Source: Oscillospiraceae bacterium (lineage in GTDB: Bacteria; Bacillota; Clostridia; Oscillospirales; Acutalibacteraceae). From it: 64,000 bases of DNA. The stretch spans positions 24,614-88,613 of the forward strand of contig SVOT01000007.1 in NCBI GenBank assembly GCA_015066225.1, read 5' to 3'. Every line of letters starts with the position of its first letter. Within the stretch, counting starts at the first letter, position 1. This document shows, piece by piece, positions 58,668 to 64,000 of the stretch. The translations under genes and the position numbers were made by a program. Under the pieces are notes generated by a model, which was not told the DNA's origin, searched no databases, and saw nothing but the letters and a program-made list of their open reading frames with translations.

Positions 58668-59354
58668 ATGAAAATAATACGCAATTATTTTTCTAAAACT
58701 GAGATTGTATTGTGGTCGGTATCCGTTCTTTTTATAATGACATCTTTCTCTGTTTTTGATGGGGAAAGCTACCTGACGTTAACAGCTTCGCTGATTGGGG
58801 TAACGTCGCTGATATTCAATGCAAAAGGCAATCCCGTAGGGCAGGCGTTGATGATAGTTTTTAGTTTACTGTATGGTGTTATTTCATTCAGCTTTGCGTA
58901 TTACGGTGAAATGGTTACCTATCTCGGGATGACTATGCCGATGGCTCTGTTTGCTTTGATTTCTTGGCTCAGAAACCCATATAACGGAAACAAAGCAGAG
59001 GTTAAGGTTAACAGCATCAGTAAAAAAGAGGGAATTCTAATGGGCTTACTCACAATTATAGTCACAGTTGTTTTCTTTTTCGTTTTAAATCACTTTAATA
59101 CGGCCAATATTGTTCCAAGCACAATATCTGTAACAACCAGCTTTGTTGCCGCATATTTAACCTTTCGCAGGTGTCCGACTTTTGCATTGGCGTATGCAGC
59201 AAATGACATCGTCTTGATTGTTTTGTGGGTGATGGCAAGTGTTTATGATAGCAAATATATATCGGTGGTCGTTTGTTTTATTGCCTTTTTTATTAATGAT
59301 ATATACGGATACATTAGTTGGCGACAAATGAAACGGCGACAAACAGAAGAATAA
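58668..59354 (+). CDS. pnuC: PnuC-family nicotinamide riboside (vitamin) transporter
   Basis: A 228-residue membrane protein with seven predicted helices and the PnuC signatures: VTSLIFNAKGNPVGQALMIV, ALISWLRNPYN, and at the C-terminus NDIVLIVLWVMASV then FFINDIYGYISWRQMKRRQ. It moves a pyridine or related vitamin nucleoside by facilitated diffusion. PnuT and PnuX relatives carry thiamine or riboflavin, so the substrate needs proof. ATG 58668 follows TTGGGGGAATGT, and the longer in-frame form starting at 58635 would begin inside the terminator hairpin. Confidence 0.9.
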   Translation: MKIIRNYFSKTEIVLWSVSVLFIMTSFSVFDGESYLTLTASLIGVTSLIFNAKGNPVGQALMIVFSLLYGVISFSFAYYGEMVTYLGMTMPMALFALISWLRNPYNGNKAEVKVNSISKKEGILMGLLTIIVTVVFFFVLNHFNTANIVPSTISVTTSFVAAYLTFRRCPTFALAYAANDIVLIVLWVMASVYDSKYISVVVCFIAFFINDIYGYISWRQMKRRQTEE

Positions 59355-59361
59355 CAAAATG

Positions 59362-59398
59362 GCGGCAGAGAGATATAATCTCCCTGCCGCTGTTTCTT
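59362..59398 (+). terminator. Terminator after pnuC
   Basis: GCGGCAGAGAGA and TCTCCCTGCCGC form the stem, with a TATAA loop and a T-rich tail. Confidence 0.88.
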
Positions 59399-59415
59399 TC
59401 AGAAAATTAATTTTT

Positions 59416-59560
59416 TTAAAGCACTTGAGTCAACCAATAGATAAATCCGTAAATCACCGCAGTCACCACGCCATACACAATAACAGGTCCTGCTACAACA
59501 AATATTTTTGCACCGACACCGAGTATCCAGCCCTCTGCTGCTGTCAATATAGGACACACC
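59416..59560 (-). pseudogene. spoVAC 3-prime-end remnant R1
   Basis: Reads on the minus strand as the last 40 or so codons of SpoVAC (WILGVGAKIFVVAGPVIVYG, then a divergent tail ending IYWLTQVL and stop at 59416). The core 59486-59538 is identical to intact spoVAC over 53 bp; 59486-59560 is identical to remnant R2 over 75 bp. There is no start codon. Confidence 0.93.
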
Positions 59561-59573
59561 TTTTGCAAAAATA

Positions 59574-59602
59574 TTTACATTACATTGGCGGTGTGGTATA
59601 AT
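59574..59602 (+). promoter_or_regulatory. Promoter of cassette 1 gene
   Basis: TTTACA (59574-59579) and TATAAT (59597-59602), 17-bp spacer, beside the remnant. Cassette 2 has the same boxes in the same place. Confidence 0.8.
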
Positions 59603-59624
59603 CAAATGAAGTGAGGTGTGGTAA

Positions 59625-60110
59625 ATGAAATATACTTCAACAAATATCTTTTCGGATTTTGAGTTTCACGACGCTTATTTTAAATTAGAAAGCATCAAAG
59701 ACAATACATTAACTATTTCTGTTCGATATTTGAATATCCATAAAGGCACTGAACAAAACCCCTATAATACCGATATGGAAATTGAGATTGCACAAATCAC
59801 TTTTAGCAATTTTAAATTTATTTCATTTGAACCCGGCAGATCATGGAAACAAGACGCAAACGGAAAACTCTACGCCGATGAACCACAGGTTGTTTTTGAA
59901 GGGCAAACAGCAGAAGACAAGTTGCTAAACGAACTTCGTGTTGGCTCGACTGTTTTCGAATTTGGAACACTCGAAAATAGAAACTACTATTTTGATGGTG
60001 CTGGTGATGAGCCTTGGTTCCAAGCGCAGTTTTTATTTGATTCTGTTACAATTGAGTGGGACGAGTTTAGAAAACCCGCTTGGTATGAAGAAAGATCATT
60101 TAATAAATAG
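59625..60110 (+). CDS. Cassette 1 gene, unknown 161-residue protein
   Basis: Not recognised. A soluble acidic protein without signal peptide, with many aromatic residues (FSDFEFHDAYFKLESIKDNT, SFEPGRSWKQDANGKLYADE, DEPWFQAQFLFDSVTIEWDE). Small acidic proteins of this style are often immunity or interaction proteins, but no family can be named. The gene is more AT-rich than its neighbours. GTGAGGTG precedes ATG 59625. It is the only gene in a 731-bp unit between remnants R1 and R2. Confidence 0.75.
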   Translation: MKYTSTNIFSDFEFHDAYFKLESIKDNTLTISVRYLNIHKGTEQNPYNTDMEIEIAQITFSNFKFISFEPGRSWKQDANGKLYADEPQVVFEGQTAEDKLLNELRVGSTVFEFGTLENRNYYFDGAGDEPWFQAQFLFDSVTIEWDEFRKPAWYEERSFNK

Positions 60111-60112
60111 CA

Positions 60113-60143
60113 AAATGCGGCACTAATTTAGTGCCGCATTTTT
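60113..60143. terminator. Terminator of cassette 1
   Basis: AAATGCGGCACTAA and TTAGTGCCGCATTT form a perfect stem with a T run, ending 3 bp from the stop of remnant R2. Confidence 0.9.
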
Positions 60144-60146
60144 ATA

Positions 60147-60291
60147 TTAGAACAATGTTGTAACCCAATAAATTATTCCATACACCACACTCGCCACCGT
60201 GCCGTACACGATGACCGGTCCTGCTACAACAAATATTTTTGCACCGACACCGAGTATCCAGCCCTCTGCTGCTGTCAATATAGGACACACC
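60147..60291 (-). pseudogene. spoVAC 3-prime-end remnant R2
   Basis: Minus-strand copy of the spoVAC end (tail VASVVYGIIYWVTTLF and stop at 60147). The block 60188-60269 matches intact spoVAC with one mismatch; 60217-60291 is identical to R1 over 75 bp. Both remnants depart from spoVAC at exactly the same base, after GCAGAGGGC on the minus strand. Confidence 0.93.
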
Positions 60292-60305
60292 AATTTGTAA
60301 AAATA

Positions 60306-60334
60306 TTTACATTAAATCGACAGTATAGTATAAT
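60306..60334 (+). promoter_or_regulatory. Promoter of cassette 2 gene
   Basis: TTTACA (60306-60311) and TATAAT (60329-60334), 17-bp spacer. Confidence 0.8.
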
Positions 60335-60353
60335 GTAGAAAAGGAGTGATATT

Positions 60354-60761
60354 ATGAAAAAAACTTTGTGCATTGTTTTATCCTTATTTTTAATTCTTGT
60401 TTCTTTTTCTGCGTGCAAAAAAGAGGATACTCCTCAGGCAATCACCAACCCTGATTACCTTTCTAAAATAATGAAATCCCCAAATGAACATCCCCAATTA
60501 ACAAAAGAGGAATTTATATATGTTACCCAAAATTACTTAGAAAAAGGCGAATGGGAGTTGCCTACTGAGAAAGCCTGTTTTTATACATATGGTGTTAATT
60601 ATAGTGCTTATATAGTTGAAAACGAGTTCCTGTTTTCGCTCTATCTGAAAAATCTTCCAGATGGCTCTGTAGAGTACGACTTCTGTTTGTCGCATTACAT
60701 TGACGGCGTTGCAGCAGAATCTGAAAACGCCCCCCTTCTTTTTGAGAAATTCCTAAATTAA
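60354..60761 (+). CDS. Cassette 2 gene, lipoprotein of unknown function
   Basis: A 135-residue lipoprotein. The signal sequence MKKTLCIVLSLFLILVSFSA runs into a lipobox Cys (SFSACKKED). The mature part is unknown, with LTKEEFIYVTQNYLEKGEWE and a C-terminal FCLSHYIDGVAAESEN. Codon use is AT-rich. AAAGGAGTG precedes ATG 60354. It is the sole gene of a 652-bp unit between remnant R2 and intact spoVAC. Confidence 0.85.
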   Translation: MKKTLCIVLSLFLILVSFSACKKEDTPQAITNPDYLSKIMKSPNEHPQLTKEEFIYVTQNYLEKGEWELPTEKACFYTYGVNYSAYIVENEFLFSLYLKNLPDGSVEYDFCLSHYIDGVAAESENAPLLFEKFLN

Positions 60762-60763
60762 AA

Positions 60764-60796
60764 CAAAAGGCTTGACCAATTTGGTCAAGCCTTTTG
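60764..60796. terminator. Terminator of cassette 2
   Basis: CAAAAGGCTTGACC and GGTCAAGCCTTTTG form a perfect stem, ending 3 bp from the stop codon of spoVAC, the same spacing as cassette 1 to R2. Confidence 0.9.
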
Positions 60797-60798
60797 CG

Positions 60799-61278
60799 TT
60801 AAAATAATGTCGTTATCCAATAAATAACCCCATAAACAACACTCGCCACCGTGCCGTACACGATAACCGGTCCTGCTACAACAAATATTTTTGCACCGAC
60901 ACCGAGTATCCAGCCCTCTGCCTTGAATTCCATAGCGGGGGAGACCACAGAGTTTGCAAAGCCGGTTATTGGCACGGCGGTTCCCGCACCTGCCACCTTT
61001 GCAATTTTGTCAAAAATGCCCGAGCCTGTAAGAATGGCTGTTATAATAATCAAGGTTGAAGTCACCGCAAGGGCGATTTCATCTTCGGTCATTTCCGTTA
61101 AGCCGTAAAGAGTTTTTAAGGCTTCACCGAAGCAGCAGATGCTTCCGCCGAAAAGAAAAGCGAATATACAATCCTTTAAAATTGGGGATTTGGGTGTTTT
61201 TTCGCTTGCAAGCTTTTTATAATCATTTGTGTTCAAAAAATCATCTCCGTAAAAATATGTTTGCCCCGTAATTAACAT
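60799..61278 (-). CDS. spoVAC: Stage V sporulation protein AC
   Basis: A 159-residue membrane protein of the SpoVA channel; B. subtilis SpoVAC behaves as a tension-gated channel for dipicolinic acid. Family motifs are ILKDCIFAFLFGGSICCFGE, LTGSGIFDKIAKVAGAGTAV, PITGFANSVVSPAMEFKAEG and GWILGVGAKIFVVAGPVIVY. Four or five membrane helices are predicted. AAGGTGG precedes the ATG at 61278. Its 3-prime end is repeated twice downstream (remnants R2 and R1), so the present last 45 codons may have been replaced in the past. Confidence 0.92.
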   Translation of the reverse strand: MLITGQTYFYGDDFLNTNDYKKLASEKTPKSPILKDCIFAFLFGGSICCFGEALKTLYGLTEMTEDEIALAVTSTLIIITAILTGSGIFDKIAKVAGAGTAVPITGFANSVVSPAMEFKAEGWILGVGAKIFVVAGPVIVYGTVASVVYGVIYWITTLF

Positions 61279-61348
61279 TTATTCCACCTTGCTTTTAAAA
61301 TGTACAATTGATATAATAAACACAATATACTTGTCAGGTGGTGGTTTT

Positions 61349-61756
61349 TTGAACGTGATAGTTTGTCTTGATGACAACAACGGAATGCTTTTTAACAACA
61401 GGCGCCAAAGCCGTGATAAAAAAGTTCTTGATGACATTTTTTCGCTTGTAGGTGACAAAAAGCTTTTTATCGCCGGCTTTTCAGAGAAATTGTTTTCGGA
61501 ATACGGCAATAGGGTGATTATTGACGATAGCTTTTTGAACATAGCAGATGATGCGGATTATTGCTTTGTTGAAAATTGCTGTTTGCAGAGTTTCGTTGAA
61601 GAAATCGAAAAAATCATAGTTTATAAATGGAACAGGGTTTATCCCGTTGATTTTGCTTGTGATGTTGATTTTTCTTTGTTCAGTGTTTCTGAGGAAGCAG
61701 AGTTTGTCGGTAATTCCCACGAAAAAATCACCAGGTTAATTTATGAGAGAGGGTAA
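61349..61756 (+). CDS. Conserved-looking unknown protein
   Basis: A soluble protein of about 135 residues beginning NVIVCLDDNNGMLFNNRRQS, with NCCLQSFVEEIEKIIVYKWN further on. I recognise the start as resembling small unnamed clostridial proteins but cannot give a function. TTG 61349 after TCAGGTGGTGG is preferred; an earlier in-frame codon at 61289 lacks a ribosome site. The next gene starts 8 bp after its stop, so the two are co-transcribed. Confidence 0.75.
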   Translation: MNVIVCLDDNNGMLFNNRRQSRDKKVLDDIFSLVGDKKLFIAGFSEKLFSEYGNRVIIDDSFLNIADDADYCFVENCCLQSFVEEIEKIIVYKWNRVYPVDFACDVDFSLFSVSEEAEFVGNSHEKITRLIYERG

Positions 61757-61764
61757 AAGAGGGT

Positions 61765-62826
61765 ATGAAAAAGCTTAACAAAAAATGGATAATAATTATT
61801 GTCGTTGCGCTTCTTGCGGTTATCGGTCTTGTGGGGGGCGGCTCGGACGAAGCCCCCGAAAACACCACAAACCCAACGTCTGAATCAAGTATTTCTGCCG
61901 AGGCTTCGACCGAAGCTGTTATTCCCGGGACGGAAAGCACTACCGTTGCAGGTGATTCCCCGGTTACTACAAACGGAAAAACAGAAAACGGCGGCGAAGT
62001 AATGCTGTCACCCGGCGACATAGACGTTTTTGATGTGCCGGCTTTTTCGGGAAGCCCGTATGTTGCAATTAATAACAATGTTCCCGGCTTTTCAGACAGC
62101 GAAATAACAGATAAATCCTTTGAAACCTACGGCGCACTTGATTCATTAGGTAGGTGCACCGTGGCGTACGCCTGCCTTGGTAAAGATATAATGCCCACAG
62201 AGGACAGGGGTGCAATCGGTCAGGTTAAGCCCAGCGGTTGGCACACCGTGAAATATGATTGCGTTGACGGCAAATATCTTTATAACCGTTGCCATCTTAT
62301 AGGCTTCCAGCTTTCAGGCGAAAACGCAAACACAAAAAATCTTATTACGGGCACACGCTATATGAACGTTGACGGTATGCTGCCTTTCGAAAATATGGTT
62401 GCCGACTACATAAAAGAAACAAACAACCACGTAATGTACAGGGTCACACCCGTTTTCGACGGCGATAACCTTGTGGCAAGCGGTGTTCAGATTGAAGCCT
62501 ATTCTGTAGAGGATGAGGGCGACGGCATCTGCTTTAACGTTTACTGCTACAACAATCAGCCGGGCGTGGAAATTGATTATTCTGACGGTAGCAGTAAATT
62601 ATCAACACCTGCTACAACTGCGCCCGAAGCAACAAAGAAGCCTGCACAAACAGAACAGGTGCAAACACAAGAGGATTATATTCTCAACACAAATACGAAA
62701 AAATTTCACAACCCGGGTTGCCGATGGGTTAAACAGATGAAGGACAGCAACAAGGAAGAGTTCAGCGGAAGCAGAGCCGATGTTATAAATAAAGGCTACT
62801 CAGCATGTGGCACGTGTAATCCCTAG
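61765..62826 (+). CDS. Membrane-anchored DNA/RNA non-specific endonuclease
   Basis: A 353-residue secreted nuclease. It has an N-terminal membrane helix (residues 8-24), a Thr/Ser/Glu-rich linker to about 90, then an EndA/NucA-type nuclease domain with YLYNRCHLIGFQLSGENANT and NLITGTRYMNVDGM (the RCH His is catalytic, the Asn residues bind magnesium). A C-terminal small domain (FHNPGCRWVKQMKD, then YSACGTCNP) resembles an Ada-type metal-binding tail. Such enzymes degrade extracellular DNA or take part in DNA uptake. GAGGGTATG is near the start. Confidence 0.9.
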   Translation: MKKLNKKWIIIIVVALLAVIGLVGGGSDEAPENTTNPTSESSISAEASTEAVIPGTESTTVAGDSPVTTNGKTENGGEVMLSPGDIDVFDVPAFSGSPYVAINNNVPGFSDSEITDKSFETYGALDSLGRCTVAYACLGKDIMPTEDRGAIGQVKPSGWHTVKYDCVDGKYLYNRCHLIGFQLSGENANTKNLITGTRYMNVDGMLPFENMVADYIKETNNHVMYRVTPVFDGDNLVASGVQIEAYSVEDEGDGICFNVYCYNNQPGVEIDYSDGSSKLSTPATTAPEATKKPAQTEQVQTQEDYILNTNTKKFHNPGCRWVKQMKDSNKEEFSGSRADVINKGYSACGTCNP

Positions 62827-62906
62827 GAATTCACAAACTGTTAATTGACAAAGGTGCATACTGATGATATCATTGACGGGTAAGTATAGTTAAACAGGAG
62901 TAAATT

Positions 62907-63848
62907 ATGAGCTTTAAAGAATTTATGAGAGGCGCTATGAACAAACCTGAAAAGGGTGATAAGGTCAAAACCTTTAACCTGAAGGGTAGGGTGTCGGGCT
63001 ATATTCTCACAAAATCACAGAAAAATATACCAACCTGCGGCTACAACTACGAGGCTGATGTTACACGCCTTTGTGAGGAGTTTCAGAAGCTAAAGGATGA
63101 ATGTGGATATCCTGTTTCTTTTAATACTGTTATGATGAAGGCTTTGGTTGAGGGCTTGAAGGTTGCCCCGCATCTCAATGCTCATATAAAATATAATGCA
63201 ACCTCGTCTTGCGGCACAATTATCTTGAAAGAGCATATTGATGTTGCAATGCCCGTTATTCTTGATAGCGGCGAAACCTTCCCTTTGAAGGTTCGTGAAA
63301 CAGAAAATAAAACGCTCAAAGAGTTGTCTGAGCAGATTAACCACCTTGTTGAAACTCTCAAGAATACCGATGTTGACAGGGTTTTGTTCGACGTTATAAC
63401 CCAGAGAACAGTCGGTCTGCTTATGAGCGGCGCATTTGTGCCCACCGTTGCCCAGACCTTTACAGGCTATGTCGGCAAGCACAAGGTTGCAAAGCTTTCC
63501 GGTCTTCTCGAGCATGCACCGAGAGATGGCTCATCACTTCTCATGAATGACCTTAATGAGGGCTCAGTTTGCTTCACAAACTGGGGTATGCTTTCAAACG
63601 GACTTACCGGCAACGTAACCTATACACCATTGTTATATCCCCAAGTTTTTCTTATGGCTATGGGTAACATACGCGAAAGCGATTACGCTTTCAGAAACGA
63701 AAAGGGTGAGGTTGATATTGCCACAAAAAAGACAGTCCCCATCACATTGATGTTTGACCACCGTATCGGTGGCTTCAAGGATGTTATGCCCTTTATTGAA
63801 AAGCTCGACGAGATTTTCAAAAACCCCGAAATAATAAGAGAATGGTAA
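62907..63848 (+). CDS. Second lipoyl-less E2-type acyltransferase-like protein
   Basis: A 313-residue CAT-like domain protein related to the one at 53042 (shared layout: NIPTCGYNYEADVTRLCEEF, PVSFNTVMMKALVEGLKVAP, NEGSVCFTNWGMLSNGL). The active-site motif is LMFDHRIGGFKDVMPFIEKL, so the canonical Asp of DHRxxDG is Gly while His stays. It has no lipoyl domain. The loss suggests an altered or absent acyl transfer. AACAGGAG precedes ATG 62907. No partner E1 or E3 gene is nearby. Confidence 0.82.
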   Translation: MSFKEFMRGAMNKPEKGDKVKTFNLKGRVSGYILTKSQKNIPTCGYNYEADVTRLCEEFQKLKDECGYPVSFNTVMMKALVEGLKVAPHLNAHIKYNATSSCGTIILKEHIDVAMPVILDSGETFPLKVRETENKTLKELSEQINHLVETLKNTDVDRVLFDVITQRTVGLLMSGAFVPTVAQTFTGYVGKHKVAKLSGLLEHAPRDGSSLLMNDLNEGSVCFTNWGMLSNGLTGNVTYTPLLYPQVFLMAMGNIRESDYAFRNEKGEVDIATKKTVPITLMFDHRIGGFKDVMPFIEKLDEIFKNPEIIREW

Positions 63849-63854
63849 AAAAGG

Positions 63855-64000
63855 AGCTGTAAAAAAACGAACGTTTTGAACAGAACCAGTAAAAACGGAC
63901 AATGAAAAAAAGAGCCCTCTATGGTAGAATTAAAGAAACTATCATAGGGGGATTTTTCATGCCAAAAAAGTATAGTCACATTAAGCAATATGAAACAGAG
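63855..64000 (+). mobile_element. Left end of an IS element (cut by window edge)
   Basis: After the E2-like gene comes a probable IS end containing AGTAAAAACGGACAATG (about 63886-63902). A hairpin CCCTCTATGGTAG/CTATCATAGGGGG (63922-63956) lies just before a transposase-like start. The exact terminal repeat cannot be set without the other end. Confidence 0.65.
63960..64000 (+). CDS. Transposase N-terminus, partial
   Basis: Only 13 codons are inside the window: MPKKYSHIKQYET. This opening resembles the helix-turn-helix OrfA of IS3-type transposases. A strong AGGGGGA site precedes the ATG, and the upstream hairpin holds part of it, as in ISs that limit expression from outside transcripts. Family assignment is tentative. 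Confidence 0.6.

Overview
The window looks like chromosome from a Gram-positive, spore-forming anaerobe of the class Clostridia, probably an Oscillospirales/Ruminococcaceae-type gut bacterium. This is inferred from the gene content: spoVAC and spoVAD, a dockerin-bearing secreted protein, LytR-CpsA-Psr and NlpC/P60 wall proteins, an L10-leader-controlled rplJ-rplL operon, strong AGGAGG ribosome sites, anaerobic oxygen-defence proteins (rubrerythrin, flavodiiron protein, rubredoxin, PerR-type Fur) and cytoplasmic glycosidases (GH38, GH3, GH29, a GH110-like beta-helix). No rRNA, tRNA or CRISPR array was seen.

Layout. 1-1210: L10 leader, rplJ, rplL, terminator. 1600-5650: three type IV pilin-like genes, each with its own promoter, then a PqqD-like gene, an HPr-kinase-like P-loop gene and an LCP gene. 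5666-9115: sugar oxidoreductase, GH110-like enzyme, small DUF1540 protein. 9181-15127: redox and oxygen-defence block (YkgJ-like protein, PerR with a palindromic operator, rubrerythrin, rubredoxin, flavin reductase, flavodiiron protein) with several unknown genes. 15257-20000: acetyltransferase, membrane protein, metA and metY of methionine synthesis, dockerin-CAP protein. 20154-26356: GH38, phosphoesterase, dCMP deaminase, GH3, a 40-residue protein. 26670-31507: FAD oxidoreductase and two U32 proteins. 31899-36409: glycerol-3-phosphate-dehydrogenase-like pair, DUF1667 and GH29 fucosidase. 36412-40451: nadD-yqeK-rsfS-leuS. 40676-47564: citrate synthase, a region bracketed by an inverted repeat and holding an XRE regulator and a large secreted NlpC/P60 protein, a PIG-L deacetylase, hflX. 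47606-52642: ABC-DUF1854-ABC operon. 53042-58440: lipoyl-less E2 acyltransferase, PG-binding membrane protein, ChbG deacetylase, spoVAD, MscS. 58574-61278: pnuC with an attenuator-like leader, then two single-gene units between copies of the spoVAC 3-prime end, then intact spoVAC. 61349-64000: unknown gene, secreted nuclease, second E2-like gene, and the start of an IS element cut by the window edge.

The most unusual signal is a modular array at 59416-61278. Two AT-rich single-gene cassettes (about 650 and 730 bp), each with promoter and terminator, are separated by partial copies of the spoVAC 3-prime end that share a perfect 53-bp core. A matching arrangement lies at rubrerythrin (10682-11454): an intact gene end, an AT-rich single-gene insert, and a second copy of the last 14 codons. 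Together they suggest small inserts that enter the 3-prime ends of conserved genes and restore the gene end, although decay of tandem duplications is a serious alternative. Other candidates are the pilin/PqqD/HPr-kinase-like cluster, two adjacent cloverleaf-like palindrome arrays between metY and metA, and several families of short intergenic repeats.
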